Assembly (NCBI GenBank): GCA_016722945.1 | Contig: JAEQMT010000037.1 | Span: forward strand, 1 to 64,000 | Length of the DNA stretch: 64,000 bases | From: Desulfofustis sp. PB-SRB1 | GTDB lineage: Bacteria; Desulfobacterota; Desulfobulbia; Desulfobulbales; Desulfocapsaceae | Direction of reading: 5' to 3' | Part shown: piece after piece, positions 8,234 to 17,028 of the stretch | How positions within the stretch are numbered: the first letter of the stretch is position 1 | Layout: each line of letters opens with the position of its first letter | Position numbers and translations under genes: made by a program | The notes under the pieces: model-generated | What the model saw: only the letters and a program-made list of their open reading frames with translations | Told to the model about the DNA's origin: nothing | The model's database searches: none

Positions 8234-8947
8234 TCATTCAAGCCAGTTTTGCACTGTCACCCGACGATCGCGGTATCGTTTCTCCTCACCAAACTGAACT
8301 GGAACATCATTGAGGGTAACAACCTCCCCACCGTGCTCACCCTGAAGAACCCGAAAAGCAAAGACCTTCCCCTTTTCTTTGGCAAGTCTATCTCCGGCAC
8401 CCAGAGCTTCTGCAGCTGTGGAAAACAGTCCCTGGTATATTAGCTCCGTTGGCGCGCAGCACTTGCGCCCCAGGTAGAGATCCCAAACCGGATTCTGCAG
8501 CCGGACAACCGTTGTTTGGGCCTGATTACCAGGAACCTGCAGGGCAACCCCAAAGGCCATATCCTGGAGATAGTAACGATAGGTTAATTTTGTTCCTCCG
8601 CCAACGGCTCTTGTCCCTTCACTGGTTTTTGGAATCAAGAGATTTTGCCAGGGGTCTTTGTAGTCGTACCCACTCCCCACCATATGAAAATCCCGGAGCA
8701 AGGGTTCTCGAGGTACCGGCTTGCCCTGCCCGTCTGGACGCACAAATGCAACAAGCTGCATATCAAGATCAGCAAATGAGGCAAGCAGCCCCCGCTGCGC
8801 TCCGCCAGCCCCCATTGCACAGCACAGCAAGCCAAGCACTCCTGATTTGGTGGGAAAATCCAGACTATGGCGCCTGCCGAAGCGGGAATCATACCCCCAC
8901 GCCTGGAGCGGTGCCTCTAACCAAAGCAATAGATAGGGATCAACCAT
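8234..8947 (-). CDS. cas5e: Cascade subunit Cas5e (CasD)
   Basis: A 237-residue Cas5 that holds the 5' handle of crRNA in the Cascade complex. The N-terminus MVDPYLLLWLEAPLQAWGYD and RRHSLDFPTKSGVLGLL match Cas5e (the LxAPLQAWG and PTKSGVxGLL motifs). The start overlaps the cas7 stop by one base (TGATG), typical of fixed stoichiometry in Cascade operons. Confidence 0.93.
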   Translation of the reverse strand: MVDPYLLLWLEAPLQAWGYDSRFGRRHSLDFPTKSGVLGLLCCAMGAGGAQRGLLASFADLDMQLVAFVRPDGQGKPVPREPLLRDFHMVGSGYDYKDPWQNLLIPKTSEGTRAVGGGTKLTYRYYLQDMAFGVALQVPGNQAQTTVVRLQNPVWDLYLGRKCCAPTELIYQGLFSTAAEALGAGDRLAKEKGKVFAFRVLQGEHGGEVVTLNDVPVQFGEEKRYRDRRVTVQNWLE

Positions 8948-10002
8948 CAGTACAACTCCCTGACATGACCCTGCAGATCTTCGATAAGATTGTCAATGGA
9001 GTAATCTTCATTTTCACCCCACTCATAATCCCCCTTCTTGCCAAAAAGTGAACCGGAGAGTTTTTCTTTTTTCAGCAGGTACTCTTTGAGTTTTTCTTTA
9101 CTGGGCTCAAAATACCCCCCACCCCTCTGTAGCTGAACCGGGGTTTCAAATGGCACCTGCAGCCGCTGGCCCTGGCGCACCAATATCTTGGCAAACTCCC
9201 AGGGACTGGCGCCGGACTGGGTGGTCTGTCTTGCGCTGGGCACAGCCACATAAAGGGCCTTGGTAAAGACCTCGACTGCCTGTTTGACCCCCTCCTCGTC
9301 AAGCGTGGCCCCGAGCTGCCCCAGGTCAAGACTGATGTAACGGTAATAGGTAGCGGCGTTATATTCGAGGCTTCCCATATGAGCCGAGCCCGGCTCTTCG
9401 GACAAATCATCAAGGGCAGTAAAAAATTCCACCTCGTTACTCACCCGATGGGTAGAAATGGCATGGGAAAAAGAGGCGGCAGCCTCTACGTTCAAATCAG
9501 CCGCCTTGGCCACCATCCTGCCGAACAGGGCGATATCCAGGGCATCCAGACCGGCGCAGGTATTCTTTTTTACCACCTTTGTAATCTCGGAGGTCAGCTG
9601 TTTATCGGTTAACTGGTCAAGTTCAAAACCGTGCTCCATGGCAAAAAAAGCAAAGGCATCTGCCTCATGCTGACCGATAAAGAGCAGAGTATCGTCACTG
9701 AGGACCTGAGCTATTTTCTTCGCGCAGGCTGCGGCCTTCTCGGTATCAGCACCACTTTCCTGGCACGCTTTCTCCATAAATTCAGTCACCTTTTTTGTGC
9801 GGGTGCCCAGCTTCACCCCAAAGCCAGCCAGAGCCATCCTGACCTGGCGTTTCCAACACTGGGAACTGACACGCGCCCTGGTCACCCCGCCAACCATGGC
9901 ACTCTTGGGCGCGCCCACATCATCGCGGTTGAGACAGGTCACCGGGAAAGACTGGAGGATATGGTACTCAATGCGTGTATTCATCGATGCGCTTGTCTTC
10001 AT
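8947..10002 (-). CDS. cas7e: Cascade backbone subunit Cas7e (CasC)
   Basis: A 351-residue Cas7 that forms the six-copy backbone along the crRNA. The segments RIEYHILQSFPVTCLNRDD and RARVSSQCWKR are the standard Cas7e N-terminal motifs. The start at 10002 is supported by GAGGAGA four bases upstream; an alternative ATG seven codons later (MNTRIEYH) is also possible. It lies 22 bases downstream of cas6e, not upstream of it as in the E. coli order. Confidence 0.94.
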   Translation of the reverse strand: MKTSASMNTRIEYHILQSFPVTCLNRDDVGAPKSAMVGGVTRARVSSQCWKRQVRMALAGFGVKLGTRTKKVTEFMEKACQESGADTEKAAACAKKIAQVLSDDTLLFIGQHEADAFAFFAMEHGFELDQLTDKQLTSEITKVVKKNTCAGLDALDIALFGRMVAKAADLNVEAAASFSHAISTHRVSNEVEFFTALDDLSEEPGSAHMGSLEYNAATYYRYISLDLGQLGATLDEEGVKQAVEVFTKALYVAVPSARQTTQSGASPWEFAKILVRQGQRLQVPFETPVQLQRGGGYFEPSKEKLKEYLLKKEKLSGSLFGKKGDYEWGENEDYSIDNLIEDLQGHVRELY

Positions 10003-10024
10003 TTACTCTCCTCAGGTAAATTGA

Positions 10025-10660
10025 TTACAAAAAATCGGGGACAATCTGAAGCAAACCGCAGCCAAAGGCCCGGCCCCGCCCGATTCCCCGGGAAAAACTG
10101 CTTGTAAAACGTTCCCTGTCAGTCACTTCTAGTAGGCCGTGCAGACTTGCCTGGGCCATAGTTATTTGGCGCTGCCGTTTGTCTGTGAACCGAAGCACCT
10201 CGATCCTGTCCACCTGCAGGCTTTCCCTGTGTACCTGAAACCCCCAGCTCTCTTCTGCTCGTTCACAGAACCAGCCACTAACCGCTTCCCGTCCTTTTAC
10301 CGGCACCAGTTTTCTGGTGGTACTATCTCGATAGGTCGGATTGACAATGGTCTTGAAACGGTACCGTGATGCAGCAAGGAAAACCGAAGGAATCTCCTTT
10401 GTTTCCAACCTGCCGAGGTTCCCTTCCAGCTGTGCGGCCGGAAGCCGATCCGAGAGGATAAGTACTTTTCGACCAGTGAAATCGCCGCCCTGATCCGCAT
10501 AGACGATACCACTGGAAGCTGCAGCCTGCTTCTCCTGCACGCTGCGAATATCCTCAAACAGGCTGTAGATAACTCGATGCAGGGAGTAGGGGTCGGTTAT
10601 TCTCAATCTCTTGACGGCCTTGCGGTCCAGGTGAAGAACTGAAGCATAAAGTACTGCCAT
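10025..10660 (-). CDS. cas6e: crRNA-processing endoribonuclease Cas6e (CasE)
   Basis: A 211-residue RAMP endonuclease that cuts pre-crRNA below the repeat hairpin and stays bound to the 3' stem. The N-terminal YSLHRVIYSLF holds the expected catalytic His (residue 28), and the C-terminal GIGRGRAFGCGLL is the conserved glycine-rich loop. The start at 10660 overlaps the cse2 stop (TGATG), so the longer upstream frame is rejected. The position between cse2 and cas7 differs from the classical order, where cas6e follows cas5. Confidence 0.93.
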   Translation of the reverse strand: MAVLYASVLHLDRKAVKRLRITDPYSLHRVIYSLFEDIRSVQEKQAAASSGIVYADQGGDFTGRKVLILSDRLPAAQLEGNLGRLETKEIPSVFLAASRYRFKTIVNPTYRDSTTRKLVPVKGREAVSGWFCERAEESWGFQVHRESLQVDRIEVLRFTDKRQRQITMAQASLHGLLEVTDRERFTSSFSRGIGRGRAFGCGLLQIVPDFL

Positions 10661-11196
10661 CACGCCGCCTCCTCTTCCGTGGCCTTGGAGTAAAACTCCT
10701 GGGCCCACTGGGCCTTAACCTGCTGTCCACGCCAATACATCCTCCGTAACTGATTCAAAAGCCTGACGTAATCCAAAGGGATGGAGACCCTGCTCTGAAT
10801 CAAGGTCAGCAGCGGCCTCAGGATACGGCAAGTTTCGGCGACATCCTCACAGGCCAACAGACGGCGGAGCTTTGCCTTAGCCTGGTCGCTGGTGTTACCT
10901 TCCTCATAGCAGCGGGCAATCGCCCTGCCCAGGGACATGCTCCCTTTTTGCTGTGCCTTGCTCCTGGCCATTGCCGCGGCGACTGTCGCATAGGGGAGAC
11001 GCATGTATTCTTTTTCCAGATTAATGCCTAACGCCGCCAGTGCTTCCCAACTCTGGTACTCTGTATCCGGGTTGTCTGCGCGTCGCAAGCGGGCCGCATA
11101 CCCCTTATCCGTAGCACATCGATCAAGAACCATACTTACAAAACGAGTGACACGATCCGGTGGCATATCGTTTTGGCTGATGTTTGTCTCACTCAT
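10660..11196 (-). CDS. cse2: Cascade small subunit Cse2 (CasB)
   Basis: A 178-residue alpha-helical Cse2, the two-copy small subunit that stabilises the R-loop and displaced strand. The N-terminus DRVTRFVSMVLDRCATDKGY and internal AARLRRADNPDTEYQSWEAL match the CasB family (the LRRA segment). It overlaps cas8e at the start (ATGA) and cas6e at the end, so it is translationally coupled on both sides. Confidence 0.92.
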   Translation of the reverse strand: MSETNISQNDMPPDRVTRFVSMVLDRCATDKGYAARLRRADNPDTEYQSWEALAALGINLEKEYMRLPYATVAAAMARSKAQQKGSMSLGRAIARCYEEGNTSDQAKAKLRRLLACEDVAETCRILRPLLTLIQSRVSIPLDYVRLLNQLRRMYWRGQQVKAQWAQEFYSKATEEEAA

Positions 11197-12689
11197 ATCT
11201 CTTCCCTCTTTAAGTAGTTACTGAAGTTTGGCCGGAATTGTGCCCAGCCATCCAGCTGCCGGGCTGTGTCATTTGGACAGAAATGGTCATAGGTGTTAAG
11301 GGCCGCTGCCGCAAAAATCTTCCGAAGTTTTCTTCTTTCAGTCTCTGCCTGAGTTCCCTGGTCACAGCTATCAACCAGAGCCTGAAAGTTGCTTTCACAG
11401 AGCTGCCAGAACGTACTTGTTCCCTGACTTGCCAGCTTATCCCCTTCTGCTTTCAGAGCTGTGTAATAGCCCCGTATACAGCCGTATGTTTTTTTGGAAA
11501 TATTTTCTAGTTCTCGCATCTCTTGTTGCAATTGGCCAAACCAAATCTTGTCGATATAGTTACTTTCTAACCAGACCTCTGACTCAACAAAATCATCAGT
11601 GCCTGAGACATACTGTTCACCAGCGTTACTACTCACCCGGAGCCCACCAGACCACACAGCAAAGTTTTGCAATAAACGGCGTGCACGCGGTAGTGCCTTT
11701 CGAAGCTGCAAACAATCAAAAGTACCTGTCTCATGCTCAATAAAGCTGAGCAAAGCAGGGAGTTGGCGCCATGGTCGTTTTTCCGGATCACTCCATAATA
11801 CTTTAATTTTGCTCTGAGTTGCATCCATTGCAACTGTTGGGTCAACTATCCCTTCCTGATAGTTCATATGAGCCAGCCCCTCTGAATAGTGAAGCCCCTT
11901 ATCACTCATTAAGCAAAAACGACTCAATGGCACCAGCCGTCCCATATATGACTGCTTCAACTCTTGAGCTGTTTTACAATCCTCACCCGCAGGCATAGAT
12001 TCCCAGGGAGGAAATCCAAGACCACTAGAGAACATTTCGCTGTTTCGCAGGTCACTACCCACTAGCAAATTAAGCCGAATACTCTGCAAGATCGTTTTGC
12101 CATTCACAAAACTATGCAGCAAGCCCATAAAACCTAAAGATGGGCCAGGTTTGCCGGTGGAAGGTTTACCTTTTGGATTTGATTTACCTTTATAACCTCT
12201 GGTCAAAACCACACTGTTATCCGTTTTCTTTCCCCCCATGGAAAAGCCCATCAAAAGCACTAACAGCAGAGCTTTATCCGCATCTAGTAGTTCTCTTTCT
12301 TGATTAAACTGACTCAAAACAGTGGTGTTCCCTGTTGCCACCTCCGGTAATACCGCCCCATACCTCTGCTGTTGCGCAACAGATATGGCCGGCATCTGTA
12401 AAAAGGGCCGCTCACCATAGAGATAAAAACGGTCATGCCACTTCTCCAGGTAGGCTATACACCCAGCGGCCAGAGCTGCTTCATCCAGGGCCTGCCACGC
12501 CTGTTCATCGGGAAGCTCAGTTGCCGCCTGCCCGATGGCCAAGAGCAGTTTCATGAGGGCGATCTTCTCCACCGGGTTGCCGCCAAGGGTCCGGTATTCG
12601 AAGTTGGTAAAGACCTGTCTCAGGCTCACCCGCCCCACATCAGCAACTGGTATCCAGGGCTCGTCAATCAGGTTAAATCGGTTTTCCAT
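11193..12689 (-). CDS. cas8e: Cascade large subunit Cas8e (Cse1/CasA)
   Basis: A 498-residue Cse1, which recognises the PAM and recruits Cas3. The opening FNLIDEPWIPVADVGRVSLR is the diagnostic N-terminus of the family (NLIDEPWIPV). The length is typical (480-520). Its first codons overlap the end of cas3 by 22 bases, and its stop overlaps cse2. No disruption is seen. Confidence 0.95.
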   Translation of the reverse strand: MENRFNLIDEPWIPVADVGRVSLRQVFTNFEYRTLGGNPVEKIALMKLLLAIGQAATELPDEQAWQALDEAALAAGCIAYLEKWHDRFYLYGERPFLQMPAISVAQQQRYGAVLPEVATGNTTVLSQFNQERELLDADKALLLVLLMGFSMGGKKTDNSVVLTRGYKGKSNPKGKPSTGKPGPSLGFMGLLHSFVNGKTILQSIRLNLLVGSDLRNSEMFSSGLGFPPWESMPAGEDCKTAQELKQSYMGRLVPLSRFCLMSDKGLHYSEGLAHMNYQEGIVDPTVAMDATQSKIKVLWSDPEKRPWRQLPALLSFIEHETGTFDCLQLRKALPRARRLLQNFAVWSGGLRVSSNAGEQYVSGTDDFVESEVWLESNYIDKIWFGQLQQEMRELENISKKTYGCIRGYYTALKAEGDKLASQGTSTFWQLCESNFQALVDSCDQGTQAETERRKLRKIFAAAALNTYDHFCPNDTARQLDGWAQFRPNFSNYLKREEI

Positions 12690-15361
12690 GTTCTTTCCTG
12701 TTCCTTTTTCTTTGTTCGGTAGCCAAGGTCATCATTGTACTGGATGGTATATTTTTCGTTCAACGGCGCCCCCTGGTAGCCATGTACCACTTCCGCCTCA
12801 TCCACCAGAGCCAGCCGTAGCAATGGTTCATCCCATTCTGGTCTACCCAGGTAAAAACAGTTTTGGAGAGCCAGCCTTTTCAATGTATTCATGGGAGGCG
12901 GCAAAGGTGCGTGATGGCTGCGGACACAAACCATCTCACCGGTCAATGTGACGCTCAAGTCACGCCACGCTTTTTTTTCGAGGTTGATTTTGTCCCAGGG
13001 AAGCTGCAAGTGTGCTCCATCCAGTAGAGTGATATGGGTAACTCTTTTATCCGCATCCAGATTAACCGATTTCAATAACAGTACTTCTGTGGTATCGCCC
13101 TCGTTGTAGCGGGTCTGGGCTTTTGCTTCCGGCAGGGTTTTGCCGCCCCTGGCAAGAGTTATTCTGGCCAGCTGCCGCAAAGCTTCCCTGCCTTTTCGGT
13201 CGCGACTGCCATTCTTCAATTCATAGAGCCACCGGGCCATAAGCCCTTCTTCCTCCCGTTCGATATAGGTTTCCTCGATGATCGGCCTGATATCCGCTGG
13301 GATTGTCATTTGCCTGAGGTTCCGCCAAACCTCAAGGCTGCGGCACAGCACGTAAGGGCTATAGACCCAGGCCGTATTGCCAAAACATTTGACGGGGTTT
13401 TCGACAGCTTCTTCAAGATCAGGAGCCAGGACCCAAACCTCCCGTTGAGCCTGTTGCTGCCTTGGAGTTCCCTTGTGGCGCCACAATCGGCCAATCCGCT
13501 GCAAGAGCATGTCTGATGGGCAAAATCTGGACACCAGAAAATCCGCATCGATGTCAAGAGACTGTTCCAATACCTGAGTGCCAACCAAAATACGTCCCTG
13601 TTCTCCTCGTCTGGTCCACCCCTCTTTGCCATAAAGACTTACCCAGTGGTCTTCGATTCGCTGCCGATGATTGGCAGTAAATCGAGAATGAAGGAGTCCG
13701 CAGCTGACACCTAGCTGTGCAGAGCGTGAAGCCATATCCAGGTAGCTCTCCTGGGCTTCCGCCACAGTGTTTTCTATCCACAACACCTGCTGCCCTTGTT
13801 CGGCCCGCTTCAGGGCCTCCTCTACGAGCTCTTCAAAGGCACCAGTCAATTTGATAGAAAAACTCTGGTGATCACTCACCAGAACGGGAACTTTTTTCTC
13901 GATAAGTTTTCCGTCTGCATGCCAGGACGTAATCAGAGGAAACCCCTTTTCTTGCAAAGTGGCGGCGACCAGCTCCTGTCGCCGGTCCTGGTTCAATGTG
14001 GCACTTAGGATAATCACCGTGCAATGCAGCTCCTTTAACAGCGTTACCAGAGCATCTATTATCGTCCCTGTGTAGGCGTCATAGGTGTGCACTTCATCGA
14101 GGATGACAACCTTGCCCGCCAGGCCAAATGCCCTGACAAAACCATGCCTGACATTCATGGCCGCCATCAGAGCCTGATCCAGCGTGCCGACACCAAAAGG
14201 GGCCAGCAAGCCCCGTTTTTTGAGATTGAACCACGGAAATCCAGGCTGCCCTTCTCCCCCAAGTTCTGTGTCCTGCAACCAGGCTTTTCCATGGAGCAAT
14301 AATGCTTTACGATGTGGGCAGTCTTGTTCGAGAATACTATGTAAGAACGTGTTGAATCGCTCATAAATCTTGTTTGAGGTGAGCTGGGTTGGCAGTGCAA
14401 AGTAGATGCCACTGGCCTGTTGCTGGCAAAGAAGCCGGTACGCCGCATAGAGGCCTGCCTCAGTCTTACCCGTGCCCATGGGTGCCTCAAGGACATACAC
14501 ACCCGGGCCATTTACCAACTGAAGAAAATGCTCCTGTACCGGATAAGGCTTGAATCCCTGGCCGAATACTTCATCAAAGTTCTGGTCACATTTATAGTTT
14601 GGCCCCACAAAACCAGCCATGTCAATAGCCTTGCCAATCAGATTTTTCCATTCAACAGCAGGGTCATCAAAGATGTATCCAGAACCTATCCAATCGGCGA
14701 CGGTGGTCAGGCCCGCAACAAGTCGGGCCTGCTCTGGAGATTCTATCGTAGGCCAGTCTGTTGCGAAGTGTTTCTGCATTTTCTTCAACAGAATCTCTCT
14801 TGCCTGCTGCCATGGTTTACCGCCAAAGACATCTGCTTCCGCACTGTACATGGAAACTGAGGGGCTAAAACCATGGTGCTGGCCCCCAATCTCAGGCACG
14901 AAATCACTGGCTCCCGCCGCCTCCAGCGCCACCTGAGTAACCCCGGCGTGACCATCCCAATTCCTCTCCAGAACAGGGTTGACCTCTATCGTAAAAGGGT
15001 GCTCCCCTTCCTGGAGAGTATCAGTTGCTTGCAGTAGTTTTTTTTGAAAAGTCGGAGAGACTTTGCCAATGTCATGCGCCGCAGCTACCAGTTCGGCACC
15101 CTGGGGAAAGAGAGCAAAAGAGGTGATTGCCTGAGATCGTCGCATCAACTCTTTCGCTATTTCTCCTACGATCAGGCAATGATCGAGAACCGTACGGCCA
15201 AGCCGCCTTCCAGCGACATCTGGTTGATATGTTTTTGCGTAGAACTGGGTGGGAATAGTCTTTTCGTGGGGTGGTGTTATTCTTGTTTCTTCTTTACTTC
15301 TGCGCTTTAGCATACGGGCACCCTGAAAAATGCCGTTTAGTAGACTTGGCGATAGCGACAT
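12668..15361 (-). CDS. cas3: CRISPR effector helicase-nuclease Cas3 (type I-E)
   Basis: An 897-residue Cas3 that degrades target DNA after Cascade binding. The HD nuclease domain comes first (LDHCLIVGEIAKEL with AAHDIGK near residue 93). The SF2 helicase follows, with Walker A APMGTGKTEAG near 294, the DEVH box near 422 and motif VI QRIGRLWRH near 620. The start is uncertain: ATG 15361 lacks a clear ribosome-binding site, and ATG 15313 (MLKRRSKEE) is a reasonable alternative. It is the first gene of the cas operon, and all downstream cas genes overlap or sit within about 20 bases, so a single promoter upstream of cas3 probably drives them. Confidence 0.95.
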   Translation of the reverse strand: MSLSPSLLNGIFQGARMLKRRSKEETRITPPHEKTIPTQFYAKTYQPDVAGRRLGRTVLDHCLIVGEIAKELMRRSQAITSFALFPQGAELVAAAHDIGKVSPTFQKKLLQATDTLQEGEHPFTIEVNPVLERNWDGHAGVTQVALEAAGASDFVPEIGGQHHGFSPSVSMYSAEADVFGGKPWQQAREILLKKMQKHFATDWPTIESPEQARLVAGLTTVADWIGSGYIFDDPAVEWKNLIGKAIDMAGFVGPNYKCDQNFDEVFGQGFKPYPVQEHFLQLVNGPGVYVLEAPMGTGKTEAGLYAAYRLLCQQQASGIYFALPTQLTSNKIYERFNTFLHSILEQDCPHRKALLLHGKAWLQDTELGGEGQPGFPWFNLKKRGLLAPFGVGTLDQALMAAMNVRHGFVRAFGLAGKVVILDEVHTYDAYTGTIIDALVTLLKELHCTVIILSATLNQDRRQELVAATLQEKGFPLITSWHADGKLIEKKVPVLVSDHQSFSIKLTGAFEELVEEALKRAEQGQQVLWIENTVAEAQESYLDMASRSAQLGVSCGLLHSRFTANHRQRIEDHWVSLYGKEGWTRRGEQGRILVGTQVLEQSLDIDADFLVSRFCPSDMLLQRIGRLWRHKGTPRQQQAQREVWVLAPDLEEAVENPVKCFGNTAWVYSPYVLCRSLEVWRNLRQMTIPADIRPIIEETYIEREEEGLMARWLYELKNGSRDRKGREALRQLARITLARGGKTLPEAKAQTRYNEGDTTEVLLLKSVNLDADKRVTHITLLDGAHLQLPWDKINLEKKAWRDLSVTLTGEMVCVRSHHAPLPPPMNTLKRLALQNCFYLGRPEWDEPLLRLALVDEAEVVHGYQGAPLNEKYTIQYNDDLGYRTKKKEQERTWKTDLT

Positions 15362-15528
15362 GAAGAAAGTGCTCAGGCAATGAACAGCACCCTATCACTT
15401 CGTCTTCATCAGATGCTGGGTATTTCTGTGCCGGTTATCCGCCGCTTTATAATCAATTCCACCGTTTTCTGCGCCGGTCGGGTTCCTGTCGTCAGATTGC
15501 CGCCAGCAACAAGCCGCCATAGCAATTT
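15362..15528. promoter_or_regulatory. Probable promoter region of the cas operon
   Basis: These 167 bases separate the cas3 start from the end of the older cas3 stub. They must hold the operon promoter unless transcription enters from the WYL gene. I could not pick a convincing -35/-10 pair. Confidence 0.35.
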
Positions 15529-15747
15529 TTAATCGCTAAGAGCGATACGATTCCAAAGCCACGCTATTGTGACCGCAGCAGTGTTCCCAAGCCCAGTGGG
15601 AATCGAGATAATGCGCGAAACACATTCGGTGCCATGTGCAAGATCTTCAGCTTTCTTAAGGACTGCGTTTTCCCCGCATGCAATTCGAGTTTGATAATCA
15701 TACGGGGCATAGCCGGTTGCTCTCTTAAAAAATTCAGGAAAATTCAT
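15529..15747 (-). pseudogene. N-terminal stub of a type I-G/I-U-like cas3
   Basis: A 72-residue frame starts MNFPEFFKRATGYAPYDYQT and continues with SRIISIPTGLGNTAAVTIAW and LWNR, then stops. The pattern FFxxATGxxPYxYQ followed by a PTGLGKTAA..AWLW helicase motif I is what I know from Cas3 proteins of the type I-G (formerly I-U) subtype, not I-E. The catalytic lysine of Walker A is changed (GLGNT instead of GLGKT) and the remaining ~90% of the protein is missing. The ATG at 15747 begins the homology. The stub points towards the intact I-E operon and follows the WYL regulator, as an original regulator-cas3 arrangement would. Confidence 0.7.
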
Positions 15748-15865
15748 TTTTGTTATAGGTTTTTCTGTTGACGTATGTAAATGAGAGTCACTTAGATTGA
15801 CGGTCTGTCTTACCACCACCCTACCACCCCCGCGTATCAAAAAATGATCCGGTGAGAATTATTTT

Positions 15866-16840
15866 TCATTTTTTTTTGCAGGCCTGCAACGCTTTTTCCA
15901 GGCGAGCGCATACCGCCCGGGCCAGATCCGGCGGGGCGATGACCTGCACGTCGGGGCCGTGGCGCAGGATTTCCATGACCAGTTCGCGCTGGTCGGAATA
16001 GGGCACACGCAGTTCATACCGGCCGTCGCTCAGCCAGCGGCCTTCCTGGGCGGGGTGCCACTGTTCTTCCGCCACCCAGCGGGCGCTGTGGCTGGTGAAA
16101 AGCAGCACCGCCTGGTGGTTGGGGGGGCCGGTGAAGATGCCGAACGACGAGGTCAGTTCGGCGGCCATGGTCTGGTCGTCGACTTCCGTGGCGGGGTGGT
16201 TCTGGGTGACGATATCGCTCATCCGTTCAAGAGCCATGACGCGCAGTCCGCCGCGGGTATGGCAGTAGGCGGCCAGATACCAGTTGCCCCGGTAGTAGAG
16301 CAGGCGCTGAGGTGATACGGTTCTGGTGGAAATACTGTTTTCACCCCGGCTGTGATAATTGAGTTTGAGGCGGGTGCGCTCGATAAGCGCGGTGGCGGCG
16401 GCCCGGAAGGCGAGCGGACAGCAGAGCCGGATACCGGCGCCGACAAACTGGATACGCTTGACCAGTTCGCCGGTGCTGACGCCGCGCCCGGCCAGCAGTT
16501 TTTCGATGCGCTCGCGCAGCGGCTGGAGTTCGGCCCTGAGCAGGCCCGGATCAAGGCCGCCGATCAGCTCATGAATGGCCAGCAGGGCGTGAAGTTCGGA
16601 GACATTGAACCAGAGGCCGGGAAATTCCACCTGGTCATCGTTTTTTTTGTCGAGGATATAGCCCTGATATTTCTGGCTGTAGGTAACCGGCAGGTTGTAT
16701 TCGTTGCGCAGTTTGGCAAGATAGCGCTTGACGGTGGGCAGCGAGCACTCAAGGCGGGCGGCCAGCTCTTGGGCGCTTACCGCGTAGCGGCTGCTTTGCA
16801 GGATGGCGGTAAGCTCGTAAACGCGGTCGAAGGAGGCCAT
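15866..16840 (-). CDS. WYL-domain transcriptional regulator
   Basis: A 324-residue regulator. The N-terminal DeoR/HTH_11-like winged helix (FDRVYELTAILQSSRYAVSA, then ELAARLECSLPTVKRYL) is followed by a linker and a WYL domain around residues 150-235, including SPQRLLYYRGNWYLAAYC. A WCX-like C-terminal part ends the protein. WYL domains sense nucleic acids or nucleotides, and WYL regulators often sit at CRISPR and defence loci. Here it is just upstream of the type I-G-like cas3 stub, so it probably regulated that vanished operon; it may now act on the I-E genes or only on itself. Confidence 0.9.
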   Translation of the reverse strand: MASFDRVYELTAILQSSRYAVSAQELAARLECSLPTVKRYLAKLRNEYNLPVTYSQKYQGYILDKKNDDQVEFPGLWFNVSELHALLAIHELIGGLDPGLLRAELQPLRERIEKLLAGRGVSTGELVKRIQFVGAGIRLCCPLAFRAAATALIERTRLKLNYHSRGENSISTRTVSPQRLLYYRGNWYLAAYCHTRGGLRVMALERMSDIVTQNHPATEVDDQTMAAELTSSFGIFTGPPNHQAVLLFTSHSARWVAEEQWHPAQEGRWLSDGRYELRVPYSDQRELVMEILRHGPDVQVIAPPDLARAVCARLEKALQACKKK

Positions 16841-17028
16841 GAATCAATTATCCCTGTATGAAAACATGTGAAGTCGGGACACTACTAGTGTACGAAAATT
16901 TTTTCACGCCATTAGTGCGCTGCACCATGGTCGGCGCCGCTTGTCCGGCACACGTTATTCGGAATTGAAGAAGGCGCCATTAACCCCGCTCATGGCAGAG
17001 CAGAGAGATACCATGCAGGTCTATTTTT
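16841..17028. other. Intergenic region upstream of the WYL regulator
   Basis: A gap of 188 bases between the divergent upstream side of the WYL gene and the end of the ATPase gene. It should contain the WYL promoter. An ACTAGTGTACG/ACGCCATTAGTG pair near 16886-16918 may be an imperfect operator, but this is weak. Confidence 0.3.
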
